DNA of 64,000 nt from Oxytricha trifallax (taxonomy: Eukaryota; Ciliophora; Spirotrichea; Sporadotrichida; Oxytrichidae): NCBI GenBank assembly GCA_000711775.1, contig ARYC01001179.1, positions 1 to 64,000 on the forward strand. Direction: 5' to 3'. Below, piece after piece: positions 1 through 12,340 of the stretch. Under the pieces are notes generated by a model. That model had not been told where the DNA came from, did no database searches, and worked only from the letters and a program-made list of their open reading frames with translations. The stretch's first letter is position 1, and every line of letters starts with the position of its first letter. A program made the position numbers and the translations under genes.

Positions 1-285
1 TCCTGGTAGAGATTCTTGACTGAGAACTCTTGGTAGTGAGGCACGACCATTCTATTAACCTGGTTTTACCTTAGAGACTTCTTAGTATTATTTAGTAGTG
101 TTTTCAGGAAGGCCACCTTAGTCGAAGCCAGTGGTGGCAGAAAGATGTTCACTATACAAAGGAAGGAACAGCACTTGAATCTTACAGTGAGTGGTTAGGT
201 ACTTGTAGAGGTCTTACTTCGATCTGAATCTACCCATAAGCTCCTCGCTTCTTACTAATCGATTCGACTACCCGAATGATTCCAT
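1..285 (-). CDS. TBE 22-kDa-type protein, 5' part (copy C)
   Basis: Amino-terminal part of the second TBE protein, of unknown function. By comparison with the intact copy in element 5 the gene starts at the ATG at 285 and contains a 34-nt intron on the minus strand (152-185, GTAAG...TAG). Earlier standard-code readings would start at position 50, but the upstream exon is open, joins in frame through the intron and is conserved in all copies. The rest lies outside the window. TAA/TAG are read as Gln. Confidence 0.7.
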
Positions 286-1359
286 GACTAGTTTAGTAGT
301 CGGACTATATTAATAAATGACTAGCTAGTCGAAAATGATTCTGATCTTAGTCCTCTAGTCGTTGAACCACTTCTCTAGTCTTTTAAAGATTCTAAAATAA
401 CTCTTGAATCCCCTTACTCAGACTGTAACAAACATCACTCAACTTTCAAGCTAAAGAGTGTCCACCAAGAGCAACATCAAATCCAGTGGTCCTCTGCAAA
501 TTCCTGGAGATTTAGACCTCGACTTGAGAGGTTTTAGATTTTTTGAGGTTAGTAAAAAACTAGTCGATCAGAATCATAAATGGACAACAAATTTTCCTAA
601 AACACCAAATCCGTCTTAGTCGTACTTGATTCTTCGATCAAAAATTTTTGCTGGATTTTCAAGTAACCAGAGGATTCTTACACTGCAAACTTTAGAATCC
701 TACTTTCATTATTATTAGTAGCAGCAGTTGCTGGATAGGTAGAAAATCTCTCGAAATCTTGGTTCGACTAAGACTAGTCGAAGACTAAGTTAACTTATAC
801 AAACTTAGCTTTTTACAAGTTTGAAATCGATTAGCTTAACACTCTATAATTTTGATGTTCTTATGACTCAATTTGTATTAGTAACTATCCTATCTTGATT
901 TTATTAATAGAGGTAGCTGTACATTGCTCTAGACTACCTCTGAAAGAGTGGAATGAAAGTATAGGTTGATTTTGAGTAGTAGAGAAGTATGAATCCAAGA
1001 ATCGACTAGATAAACTATCAAGACTAGTCGTAGGTTTTTCGACTACCTAGTTTTCTCAAGTATAAATTTTTCGACTGACTAATCGTAGATTCTAAGACTA
1101 CCCAAAGTGTAAGATTCTTTGAATCTTGTAACAAACATCACTTCATTAACACTCACCAACATACCAGCAGGAGTGATAGTATTAGTAGAAAATAAGAGTA
1201 AATGATAAGAGTATAAAGCATAGGAGAGTGCATTAAAAATTAGAGTGTAAAGAGGGATTTTAACTTAGTGCGATATTAATAATAAACGACTAGGTAGTCG
1301 GAGACCAAAACTAACTTAAAGACTAAAAAAACTGCAGTTGAATGAATCTTAAGTTTGAA

Positions 1360-2770
1360 TCAAATAAGTCTCTTGACTTTGGGAGGAACATAAAGTACTC
1401 TATGTTCTGGTTGCCAATTAAGCTTATCAAACTTCTCCTCAACCCCTGCTAAACTGTACCAGTATCTGATCTAAGGTTAGACATAGAATTGCTTGATAAG
1501 ATCTTTGATGACTGCGTTAGCTGTAGTCTTCTTAGAGTATGCTGCTGCATTTTCGACTAGCTACGACTAGGTAGTCCAGACAGAGTCGTAGTCTTTAGTC
1601 ATGAACAGGTATACAATCATTAAGACTAAGGCGTAAACATCGACAAGTCGATCACCAGCAAAGAAGACTCCTGTAGTCGGATAAAACATTAATGAACCAT
1701 CATACTCAATCTACTTTTTAGATGCGAGTACTCTTGCATTCTCAAAGTTCCTTAGTCTTGCCTTGATAGGGTAGTCGTTGAGGACTATATTATTGAAGCT
1801 TAGTCGGTGGTGTACGAATCCGATTGTATGCAGTTCTCTTAAACCATATATGATTTGCTTCATGACTAGTCGATCCGAATGAGCACTGCGATTAGTCATC
1901 ATATAGTAGTCGTAACTGAATTGAGGGATCAGGTACTGGAGTGCATGTGATCACTGCCTTTCAAGACCATCTCCAACTAAGTGATTCCATGAAGTTAAAG
2001 TTAGAAGGCAGTCTTAGTTATATCATACTCCCTTTGCAGCTACTCTGATTCAAGCTCCTCTTCAAGAAAACCTCTCAGTGCGAACAGCTTGTAAAATCTC
2101 CGTCATGAAGCATAGTCCCATAAGGAGCACTAGTCATTTTTTACAGAGGACTAGGCTTAGTCGCTTAGTCGTAGAGATATTTAAAGCAAGGAATGATAAA
2201 AGTATCATCGACTCTGTACTTATTTATCCTTGCGATTGAGTCATCCACTTCATACTCAGTGTCAGGGATCTCAATATCAACCTTTGGGTTAATCTTCGAG
2301 CTTGTTTTAGCATTCACTCTCTACCTCTTCTTTGGAGGTTCCTTGAGTTCATCCTCTTAGTCATCACTCTCATTAGCCATCGACTAGTCTTCTTATTATT
2401 ATTAAATTTAATCTCTTTTTACTTTAGATATTGAGGAGTGAAATCCTTGCGACTTTTGTTCCTGCTTCTACAATCCTTAGTCGCTCTGCTTGGATTTATT
2501 GTGAACCTCTTTGACATGACGATTGAGATTACTCTTATTATTAAAAACCTTGGAGCAGGTAGCGCATCAATACACAGTAGTCGCTGGTGCTGAAATCGCA
2601 CTCTTGCCATCCTCGTTGTTTGACTCTGGTAAGTTATCTTTGATTTGTATATCTGATTGAAAGTTTATGGAGCTAGTATGAAACTCTGGATTTAGCTAGT
2701 GGTTGTAAAAGTTTGCAAAGTTCTAAGCATCGTTGTCAGCGATAGCCTAGTCGAACAGTTCCTCGTTCAT
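1360..2770 (-). pseudogene. TBE zinc-finger/kinase-like gene, copy C (frameshifted)
   Basis: Homologue of the TBE '57-kDa' gene (see element 5 copy). It spans 1411 nt against 1413 nt in intact copies because single bases are missing in two places (near 1946 and near 2100), so the frame is broken twice. The start ATG lies one base inside the right terminal repeat, as in all copies. The in-frame TGA at codon 68 (2567-2569) found in every copy is present. At the kinase catalytic-loop site it reads HHRLS, lacking the catalytic Asp. Probably a decaying copy, unless the indels are assembly errors. Confidence 0.8.
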
Positions 2771-2771
2771 G

Positions 2772-3078
2772 AATCTTAAGTTTAAGACAAATGATTATAA
2801 CTTTGGTTTATTAGATTGATTAATAGTTAAGTTAAATTTAAAAGTTAATAGTAGTAATCAAGACTTAATCACAAACCACCTAAATGAACTATGGTGAAGG
2901 GTAGTTGTATACTCTGACTTTCATGTTCAGACTAGTCACGACTACTCTCAATCAACATAGTCTTCGACTATAGTCCTTATTAATAGTCGCTTAGTCGCAT
3001 TTTCGCATTAATAATCGTGTGTCAATTCACTATAAACTCATAGACTAAGCATGAATTGGGGTTTTGGGGTTTTGGGGT
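2772..3078. repeat. Right terminal inverted repeat of TBE copy C, 307 bp
   Basis: Nearly identical to the right repeats of copies B, A and elements 4 and 5, and the reverse complement of the left repeats of elements 4 and 5. The outermost 20 bp are telomeric G4T4 repeat followed by T. Followed by ATT, which matches the centre of the palindrome CCACCATTGGTGG in complete elements. Confidence 0.95.
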
Positions 3079-3233
3079 ATTGGTGGTTTATGGTGACTTG
3101 GAACAGCTTTCACTCATTACAGGTAAGTATAGTTGCAATGATTAAAGTTGAATCAAATATCAACAGACTTATCATATGACTAGTTTCAAATTAAATCACT
3201 GTATTATTATTAGTCTTAACTCTAGTCATTTAG

Positions 3234-4265
3234 ATGAGAGTAGTCAAACTCAAACCACAGATCGACTTTGAAACCTTTCTACTCATACGTGATGGCAACT
3301 GAAATCCAACATCTAATCTACGACCACTGGTGAATCTGAGTGCAATAGCAAAGTTCTTTGGTGTCTCATACACAAATGTTGTCAAGCTGCACAGGTAGTC
3401 GAAGTAATTTTTCAGGAATGGGTTATCGACTAAGACTAGTCGTGAGATTAAATCAACCTTAGTCATATTAACTTCCTCACCAGCAGTGAAACACTGCACA
3501 CTCAAGCAGGAATGAGTTTGAGAGAGAGGTGTATAATGTTCCACAGGTAGTTCCCAGAAGTGCGAATCAGTGTCACTCACTTGAAGAGACTATACAAGCG
3601 CGCTTAAGTAAGATTCAAGAGCATACGACTAAGGAAGGAGGTGGAGCTAGTCAATCCACAAAGACTAGCTAGTCTTAAAATCGAAATGAAGACTAAGAAT
3701 ATGAGAGAGCTGCAACTGGGATCGAAGATCATATTCATTGATGAGACTGTATTCACTTCCTCAACTCGCCTCAATAGAACCTGGGCACCTTATGGAGAGA
3801 ATATAAGATTCCCAGACAAGAGACATGACTTCGGAGTGTTTGCGCTTCTTGACGCTATATCAACTGACAAGGGACTCGAAGACTACATTATTAATAAGGG
3901 ATCAATTAAGTAGGACTAGTTCATTCTATTCATGCAGCAGTTGAAAGAGAAGTATAAGGATCCTCGACTAGCCATATTCATGGATAACCTGCAGGTACAC
4001 AAGTCAATCCTTGTAAAGAAGGAGTATGAGCGACTGGATACATCCCCATATACAGTATCCCTTACTCCCCTGAGTATAATGGAATCGAGAGCACCTTCTT
4101 GACAATCAAGCAGAGCTACAAGAAAGAGATGCTAAGTATACTACTGAAGGGACTACGACTAGACATAAAATTACTTATAGAAAAGTCGATCTAGTCGGTC
4201 GACTAAGACTACATTAGAAATTAAGCCAAATATGGCGAGACGCAGATTATGAGTATTAAGTTATG
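3234..4265 (+). pseudogene. TBE transposase, copy B (frameshifted)
   Basis: DDE transposase of the IS630/Tc1-mariner group, as in element 4, but 1032 nt instead of 1035 nt with single-base deletions, including one in the codons after the helix-turn-helix and one near 4040 just after the second catalytic Asp. The frame that includes the third catalytic residue is therefore separated from the first two. The in-frame TGA at codon 23 shared by all copies is present. Possible upstream exon starts at the ATG at 3090, followed by a GTAAGT donor. Not expected to give an active protein. Confidence 0.82.
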
Positions 4266-4281
4266 ATTAGTTTAATTTAAA

Positions 4282-5073
4282 TCACATTCCAGTTATCATC
4301 ATGATCTTGTTAGGTGTTCTCTGTTATTGTTCCACCATGAGCATACTGCCGTCTGCCATCCTCTTTCTCTTAGTCACGTTCGAGAAGCGATTCTAGTCTT
4401 AGTCGTGAGGTATGATACGATTGCTTAGTCGTTTACCCAACTCATACTATTTATGATCTATCTTCTCTCTGACTGTTCTTGCATTCTGCTTCATTAGATA
4501 GATAGCCTTGCCAGGTTTCTCTACATAAGTTAGTCATAGAAATCTTACTTGAAACGAAAGGATGCTTCATGAGCTCATCCAACCAGTCATCAGGATCTCG
4601 ATCTTATCAGTCTCGTTCTAGTCTTACCCCTTATTATACCTCACAGTATTAGCATGGTCGATGATTTGCCTTAGGTAGTCTGCTTTGACTGTTCCCAGAA
4701 CACCAAAGAAAAAGTCTCTATCTGGTAGTTTACCTGAGTTCATCTCAAGTTCTGGAAGGTACTGCAATACGACTTCATCACCCATAACATCATGGTAGAG
4801 ATTCTTGACTGAGAGCTCTTGGTAATGAGGCACGACCATTCTATTAACCTGGTTTTACCTAAGAGACTTCTTGGTATTATTTAGTAATGTTTTCAGGAAG
4901 GCCACCTTAGTCGAAGCCAGTGGTGGCAGAAAGATGTTCACTATACAAAGAAGGAACAGCACTTGAATCTTACAGTGAGTGGTTAGGTACTTGTAGAGGT
5001 CTTACTTCGATCTGAATCTACCCATAAGCTCCTCGCTTATTACAAATCGATTCGACTACCCGAATGATTCCAT
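4282..5073 (-). pseudogene. TBE 22-kDa-type gene, copy B (frameshifted)
   Basis: Same gene as 60939-61732 of element 5. The start ATG is at 5073, the stop at 4282-4284. Relative to intact copies it lacks one base near 4592 (within a run coding an acidic stretch) and the first intron is 33 nt rather than 34, so the frame does not run to the normal end. Convergent with the transposase gene, with only about 16 bp between the stops. Function of the family is unknown. Confidence 0.75.
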
Positions 5074-6145
5074 GACTAGTTTAGTAGTCGGACTATATTA
5101 ATAAATGACTAGCTAGTCGAAAATTATTCTGATCCTAGTCCTCTAGTCGTTGAACCACTTCTCTAGTCTTTTAAAGATTCTAAAATAACTCTTGAATCCC
5201 CTTACTCAGACTGTAACAAACATCACTCAACTTTCAAGCTAAAGAGTGTCCACCAAGAGCAACATCAAATCCAGTGGTCCTCTTCAAATTCCTGGAGATT
5301 TAGACCTCGACTTGAGTGGTTTTAGATTTTTTGAGGTTAGTAAAAAACTAGTCGATCAGAATCATAAATGGACAACAAATTTTCCAAAAACACCAGATCC
5401 GTCTTAGTCGTTCTTGATTCTTCGATCAACAATTTATGCTGGATTTTCAAGTAACCAGAGGATTCTTACACTGCAAAATTTAGAATCATACTTTCATTAT
5501 TATTAGTAGCAGCAGTAGCTGGTTAGGTAGAAAATCTCTCGAAATCTTGGTTCGACTAAGACTAATCGTAGACTAAGTTAACTATACAAACTTAGCTTTT
5601 TACAAGCTTGAAATCGACTAGCTTAACACTCTATAATTTTGATGTTCTAATGACTCAATTTGTATTAGTAACTATCCTATCTTGATTTTATTAATAGAGG
5701 TAGCTGTACATTGCTCTAGACTACCTCTGAAAGAGTGGAATGAAGTATAGGTTGATTTTGAGTAGTAGAGAAGTATGAATCCAAGAATCGACTAGATAAA
5801 CTATCAAGACTAGTCGTAGGTTTTTCGACTACCTAGTTTTCTCAAGTATAAATTTTTCGACTGACTAGTCGTAGATTTTGAGACTACCCAAGGTGTAAGA
5901 TTCTTTGAATCTTGTAACAAACATCACTTCATTAACACTGACCAACATACCAGCAGGAGTGATAGTATTAGTTGAAAATAAGAGTAAATGATAAGAGTAT
6001 AAAGCATAGGAGAGTGCATTGAAAATTAGAGTGTAAGGAGGGATTTCAACTTAGTGCGATATTAATAATAAACGACTAGGTAGTCGGAGACCAAGATTAA
6101 CTTAAAGACTAAAAAAACTGCGGTTAAATGAATCTTAGGTTTGAA

Positions 6146-7554
6146 TCAAATAAGTCTCTTGACTTTGGGAGGAACATAAAGTACTCTGTGTTCTGGTTGC
6201 CAGTTAAGCTTATCAAACTTCTCCTCGACCTCTGCTAAACTGTACCAGTATCAGGTCTAAGGTTAGAGATAGAATTGCTTGATAAGATCTTTGATGACTG
6301 CGTTAGCTGTAGTCTTCTTAGAGTATGCTGCTGCATTTTCGACTAGCTACGACTAGGTAGTCCAGACAGAGTCGTAGTCTTTAGTCATGAACAGGTATAC
6401 AATCATTGAGACTAAGGCGTAAACATCGACAAGTCGATCACCAAAGAAGACTCCTGTAGTCGGATAAAACATTAATGAACCATCATACTCAATCTACTTT
6501 TTAGATGCGAGTACTCTTGCATTCTCAAAGTTCCTTAGTCTTGCCTTGATAAGGTAGTCGTTGAGGACTATGTTATTGAAGCTTAGTCGGTGGTGTACGA
6601 ATCCGATTGTATGCAGTTCTCTTAAACCATAAATGATTTGCTTCATGACTAGTCGATCCGAATGAGCACTGCGATTAGTCATCATATAGTAGTCGTAACT
6701 GAATTGAGGGATCAGGTACTGGAGTGCGATGTGATCACTGCCTTTCAAGACCATCTCCAACTAAGTGATTCCATGAAGTTAGAGTTAGAAGGCAGTCTTA
6801 GTTATATCATACTCCCTTTGCAGCTACTCTGATTCAAGCTCCTCTTCAAGAAAACCTCTCAGTGCGAACAGCTTGTAAAATCTTCCGTCATGAAGCATAG
6901 TCCCATAAGGAGCACTAGTCATTTTTTAGAGAGGACTAGGCTTAGTCGCTTAGTCGTAGAGATATTTGAAGCAAGGAATGATAAAAGTATCATCGACTCT
7001 GTACTTATTTATCCTTGCGATTGAGTCATCCACTTCATCCTCAGTGTCAGGGATCTCAATATCAACCTTTGGGTTAGTCTTCGAGCTTGTTTTAGCATTC
7101 ACTCTCTACATCTACTTTGGAGGTTCCTTGAGTTCCTCCTCTTAGTCATCACTCTCATTAGCCATCGACTAGTCTTCTTATTATTATTAAATTTAATCTC
7201 TTTTTACTTTAGATATTGCGGAGTGAAATCCTTGCGACATTTGTTCCTGCTTCTACAATCCTTAGTCGCTCTGCTTGGATTTATTGTGAACCTCTTTGAC
7301 ATGACGACTGAGATTGCTCTTATTATTAAAAACCTTGGAGCAGGTAGCGCATCAATACACAGTAGTGGCTGGTGCTGAAATCGCACTCTTGTCATCCTCG
7401 TTGTTTGACTCTGGTAAGTTATCTTTGATTTGTATATTGATTGAAAGTTTATGGAGCTAGTATGAAACTCTGGATTAAGCTGGTGGTTGTAAAAGTTTGC
7501 AAAGTTCTAAGCATTGTTGTCAGCGATATCCTAGTCGAACAGTTCCTCGTTCAT
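6146..7554 (-). pseudogene. TBE zinc-finger/kinase-like gene, copy B (frameshifted)
   Basis: 1409 nt against 1413 nt in full copies: a 3-nt deletion near 6440 (shared with element 4, harmless) and a 1-nt deletion near 7430 in the amino-terminal part, which breaks the frame upstream of the zinc finger. The catalytic-loop position reads HHRLS instead of HRDLK, and DFG is replaced by NFE. The conserved in-frame TGA before the first zinc-finger Cys is present. Downstream of the deletion the kinase-like region remains open. Confidence 0.8.
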
Positions 7555-7555
7555 G

Positions 7556-7862
7556 AATCTTAAGTTTAAGACAAATGATTATAACTTTGGTTTATTAGAT
7601 TGATTAATAGTTAAGTTAAATTTAAAAGTTAATAGTAGTAATCAAGACTTAATCACAAACCACCTAAATGAACTATGGTGAAGGGTAGTTGTATACTCTG
7701 ACTTTCATGTTCAGACTAGTCACGACTACTCTCAATCAACATAGTCTTCGACTATAGTCCTTATTAATAGTCGCTTAGTCGCATTTTCGCATTAATAATC
7801 GTGTGTCAATTCACTATAAACTCATAGACTAAGCATGAATTGGGGTTTTGGGGTTTTGGGGT
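7556..7862. repeat. Right terminal inverted repeat of TBE copy B, 307 bp
   Basis: Same 307-bp repeat as in the other copies, ending in telomeric G4T4 repeat at 7858-7862. It is followed directly by ATT and the interior of copy A at the same internal coordinate as the C/B junction. Confidence 0.95.
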
Positions 7863-8015
7863 ATTGGTGGTTTATGGTGACTTGGAACAGCTTTCATCAT
7901 TGCACGTATATAGTTGCAATGATTAAAGTTGAATCAAATATCAACAGACTTATCATATGACTAGTTTCAAATTCAAATCACTCTATTATTATTAGTGTTA
8001 ACTCTTGTCATTTAG

Positions 8016-9045
8016 ATGAGAGTAGTCAAACTCAAACCACAGATCGACTTTGAAACCTTCCTACTCATACGATATGGCAACTGAAATCCAACATCTAATC
8101 TACGACCACTGGTGAATCTGAGTGCAATAGCAAAGTTCTTTGGTCTCATACACAAATGTTGTCAAGCTGCACAGGTAGTCGAAGTAATTTTTCAGGAATG
8201 GGTTATCGACTAAGACTAGTCGTGAGATTAAATCAACCTTAGTCATATTAACTTCCTCACCAGCAGTGAAACACTGCACACTCAAGCAGGAATGAGTTTG
8301 AGAGAGAGGTGTATAATGTTCCACAGGTAGTTCCCAGAAATGCGAATCAGTGTCACTCACTTGAAGAGACTATACAAGAGCGCTTAAGTAAGATTCAAGA
8401 GCATACGACTAAGGAAGGAGGTGGAGCTAGTCAATCCACAAAGACTAGCTAGTCTTAAAATCGAAATGAAGACTAAGTATATGAGAGCTGCAACTGGGAT
8501 CGAAGATCATATTCATTGATGAGACTGTATTCACTTCCTCAACTCGCCTCAATAGAACCTGGGCACCTTATGGAGAGAATATAAGATTCCCAGACAAGAG
8601 ACATGACTTCGGAGTGTTTGCGCTTCTTGACGCTATATCAACTGACAAGGGACTCGAAGACTACATTATTAATAAGGGATCAATTAAGTAGGACTAGTTC
8701 ATTCTATTCATGCAGCAGTTGAAAGAGAAGTATAAGGATCCTCGACTAGCCATATTCATGGATAACCTGCAGGTACACAAGTCAATCCTTGTAAAGAAGG
8801 AGTATGAGCGACTGGATATCATCCCCATATACAGTATCCCTTACTCCCCTGAGTATAATGGAATCGAGAGCACCTTCTTTACAATCAAGCAGAGCTACAA
8901 GAAAGAGATGCTAAGTATACTACTGAAGGGACTACGACTAGACATAAAATTACTTATAGAGAAGTCGATCTAGTCAGTCGACTAAGACTACATTAGAAAT
9001 TAAGCCAAATATGGCGAGACACAGATTATGAGTATTAAGTTATGA
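8016..9045 (+). pseudogene. TBE transposase, copy A (frameshifted)
   Basis: 1030 nt against 1035 in intact copies. A 2-nt deletion lies near 8144, a 1-nt deletion near 8229 and another 2-nt deletion near 8485 before the first catalytic Asp, so no single frame covers the helix-turn-helix and the DDE domain. The carboxy-terminal part with the second Asp and the Glu (8710-8973) remains open. The putative splice donor after the first exon is mutated (GTATAT instead of GTAAGT). Confidence 0.82.
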
Positions 9046-9058
9046 TTAGTTTAATTTA

Positions 9059-9853
9059 AATACATTCCAGTTATCATCATGCTCTTGTTAGGTGTTCTCT
9101 GTTATGGTTCCATCACGAGCATGCTGCCGTCTGGCATCCTCTTTCTCTTAGTCACGTTCGAGAAACGATTCTAGTCTTAGTCGTGAGGTATGATGCGATT
9201 GCTTAGTCGTTTACCTAACTCATACTATTTATGATCTATCTTCTCTCTGACTGCTCTTGCATTCTGCTTCATTAGAAAGATAGCCTTGCCAGGTTTCTCT
9301 AAATAAGTTAGTCATAGAAATCTTAATTGAAACGAAAGGATGCTTCATGAGCTCATCCAACCAGTCGTCAGAGATCTCGATCTTATCAGACTGGTTCTAG
9401 TCTTACCCCTTATTATACCTCACAGTATTAGCATGGTCGATGATTTGCCTTAGGTAGTCTGCTTTGACTGTTCCCAGAAAACCAAAGAAAAAGTCTCTAT
9501 CTGGTAGTTTACCTGAGTTCATCTCAAGTTCTGGAAGGTACTGCGATACGACTTCATCACCCATAACATCATGGTAGAGATTCTTGACTGAGAGCTCTTG
9601 GTAGTGAGGCACGACCATTCTATTAACCTGGTTTTACCTAAGAGACTTCTTGGTATTATTTAGTAATGTTTTCAGGAAGGCCACCTTAGTCGAAGCCAGT
9701 GGTGGCAGAAAGATGTTCACTATACAAAGTAAGGAACAGCACTTGAATCTTACAGTGAGTGGTTAGGTACTTGTAGAGGTCTTACTTCGATCTGAATCTA
9801 CCCATAAGCTCCTCGCTTCTTACTAATCGATTCGACTACCCGAATGATTCCAT
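9059..9853 (-). pseudogene. TBE 22-kDa-type gene, copy A (stop lost)
   Basis: Start ATG at 9853 and the two mini-intron positions are kept, but a 2-nt deletion at 9060 removes the normal TGA, so the frame would run on into the antisense of the transposase. End coordinate is the position equivalent to the normal stop. Function unknown. Confidence 0.7.
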
Positions 9854-10926
9854 GACTAGTTTAGTAGTCGGACTATATTAATAAATGACTAGCTAGTCGA
9901 AAATTATTCTGATCTTAGTCCTCTAGTCGTTGAACCACTTCTCTAGTCTTTTAAAGATTCTAAAATAACTCTTGAATCCCCTTACTCAGACTGTAACAAA
10001 CATCACTCAACTTTCAAGCTAAAGAGTGTCCACCAAGAGCAACATCAAATCCAGTGGTCCTCTTCAAATTCCTGGAGATTTAGACCTCGACTTGAGTGGT
10101 TTTAGATTTTTTGAGGTTAGTAAAAAACTAGTCGATCAGAATCATAAATGGACAACAAATTTTCCAAAAACACCAGATCCGTCTTAGTCGTTCTTGATTC
10201 TTCGATCAACAATTTATGCTGGATTTTCAAGTAACCAGAGGATTCTTACACTGCAAAATTTAGAATCATACTTTCATTATTATTAGTAGCTGCAGTAGCT
10301 GGTTAGGTAGAAAATCTCTCGAAATCTTGGTTCGACTAAGACTAATCGTAGACTAAGTTAACTATACAAACTTAGCTTTTTACAAGCTTGAAATCGACTA
10401 GCTTAACACTCTATAATTTTGATGTTCTAATGACTCAATTTGTATTAGTAACTATCCTATCTTGATTTTATTAATAGAGGTAGCTGTACATTGCTCTAGA
10501 CTACCTCTGAAAGAGTGGAATGAAAGTATAGGTTGATTTTGAGTAGTAGAGAAGTATGAATCCAAGAATCGACTAGATAAACTATCAAGACTAGTCGTAG
10601 GTTTTTCGACTACCTAGTTTTCTCAAGTATAAATTTTTCGACTGACTAGTCGTAGATTTTGAGACTACCCAAGGTGTAAGATTCTTTGAATCTTGTAACA
10701 AACATCACTTCATTAACACTCACCAACATACCAGCAGGAGTGATAGTATTAGTTGAAAATAAGAGTAAATGATAAGAGTATAAAGCATAGGAGAGTGCAT
10801 TGAAAATTAGAGTGTAAGGAGGGATTTTAACTTAGTGCGATATTAATAATAAACGACTAGGTAGTCGGAGACTAAGATTAACTTAAAGACTAAAAAAACT
10901 GCGGTTGAATGAATCTTAGGTTTGAA

Positions 10927-12339
10927 TCAAATAAGTCTCTTGACTTTGGGGGGAACATAAAGTACTCTGTGTTCTGGTTGCCAGTTAAGCTTATCAAACT
11001 TCTCCTCGACCTCTGCTAAACTGTACCAGTATCTGGTCTAAGGTTAGAGATAGAATTGCTTGATAAGATCTTTGATGACTGCGTTAGCTGTAGTCTTCTT
11101 AGAGTATGCTGCTGCATTTTCGACTAGCTACGACTAGGTAGTCCAGACAGAGTCGTAGTCTTTAGTCATGAACAGGTATACAATCATAGAGACTAAGGCG
11201 TAGACATCGACTAGTCGATCACCAGCAAAGAAGACTCCTGTAGTCGGATAAAACATTAATGACCCATCATACTCAATCTACTTTTTAGATGCGAGTACTC
11301 TTGCATTCTCAAAGTTCCTTAGTCTTGCCTTGATAGGGTAGTCGTTGAGGACTATGTTATTGAAGCTTAGTTGGTGGTGTACGAATCCGATTGTATGCAG
11401 TTCTCTTAAACCATATATGATTTGCTTCATGACTAGTCGATCCGAATGAGCACTGCGATTAGTCATCATATAGTAGTCGTAACTGAATTGAGGGATCAGG
11501 TACTGGAGTGCGATGTGATCGCTGCCTTTCAAGACCATCTCCAACTAAGTGATTCCATGAAGTTAGAGTTAGAAGGCAGTCTTAGTTATATCATACTCCC
11601 TTTGCAGCTACTCTGATTCAAGCTCCTCTTCAAGAAATCCTCTCAGTGCGAACAGCTTGTAGAATCTTCCGTCATGAAGCATAGTCCCATAAGGAGTACT
11701 AGTCATTTTTTAGAGAGGACTAGGCTTAGTCGCTTAGTCGTAGAGATATTTGAAGCAAGGAATGATAAAAGTATCATCGACTCTGTACTTATTTATCCTT
11801 GCGATTGAGTCATCCACTTCATCCTCAGTGTCAGGGATCTCAATATCAACCTTTGGGTTAGTCTTCGAGCTTGTTTTAGCATTCACTCTCTACCTCTTCT
11901 TTGGAGGTTCCTTGAGTTCCTCCTCTTAGTCATCACTCTCATTAGCCATCGACTAGTCTTCTTATTATTATTAAATTTAATCTCTTTTTACTTTAGATAT
12001 TGCGGAGTGAAATCCTTGCGACTTTTGTTCCTGCTTCTACAATCCTTAGTCGCTCTGCTCGGATTTATTGTGAACCTCTTTGACATGACGATTGAGATTG
12101 CTCTTATTATTAAAAACCTTGGAACAGGTAGCGCATCAATACACAGTAGTCGCTGGTGCTGAAATCGCACTCTTGTCATCCTCGTTGTTTGACTCTGGTA
12201 AGTTATCTTTGATTTGTATATCTGATTGAAAGTTTATGGAGCTAGTATGAAACTCTGGATTAAGCTGGTGGTTGTAAAAGTTTGCAAAGTTCTAAGCATT
12301 GTTGTCAGCGATAGCCTAGTCGAACAGTTCCTCGTTCAT
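10927..12339 (-). CDS. TBE zinc-finger/kinase-like protein, copy A
   Basis: 1413 nt, the same length and frame as element 5: 470 codons with TAA/TAG as Gln. Codon 68 is TGA (12136-12138). It is followed by a C2H2 finger, a basic and acidic linker, and a protein-kinase-like domain. The catalytic loop reads HHQLSFNN and the DFG position reads NFE, so the residues that bind metal and act as base are missing. Function in TBEs is not established. If TGA stops translation here, an internal start at the ATG of MANESDD would give a protein without the finger. Confidence 0.8.
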
Positions 12340-12340
12340 G

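Larger units (their letters stand above)
1..3078 (+). mobile_element. TBE transposon, copy C (left part outside window)
   Basis: Telomere-bearing element of the oxytrichid TBE family; strand given is that of its transposase. Only the 22-kDa gene start, the zinc-finger/kinase gene and the right terminal repeat are inside the window. The right end is the G4T4 form (GGGGTTTTGGGG... ending GGGGT at 3078) and is followed directly by ATT and then by the interior of the next copy (B), not by unique DNA. This is the innermost visible copy of a nested stack. Both visible genes carry damage, so this copy looks non-coding. Confidence 0.93.
3079..7862 (+). mobile_element. TBE transposon, copy B (interrupted by copy C)
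   Basis: 4784 bp of TBE that begins exactly at ATTGGTGG, the right half of the palindrome that sits 458 bp inside the left end of complete elements. Its left 458 bp, including the left telomere-like end, are missing at this junction; a nested insertion of copy C at the palindrome explains this. The right end at 7862 is complete. All three genes carry indels relative to elements 4 and 5. Confidence 0.93.

Noticed and set aside
2419..2610. 63-residue ORF (M-A/T-RVRFQHQ...) present in every TBE
   Set aside because: It overlaps the zinc finger in another frame; the frame giving C-x2-C-x12-H-x4-H and continuing into the kinase-like domain is the meaningful one.
3230..3580. Minus-strand ORF (MSDTDSHFW...) at the start of copies B and A
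   Set aside because: It is antisense to the transposase helix-turn-helix region, which has the recognisable domain; the ORF is a by-product of the standard stop code.
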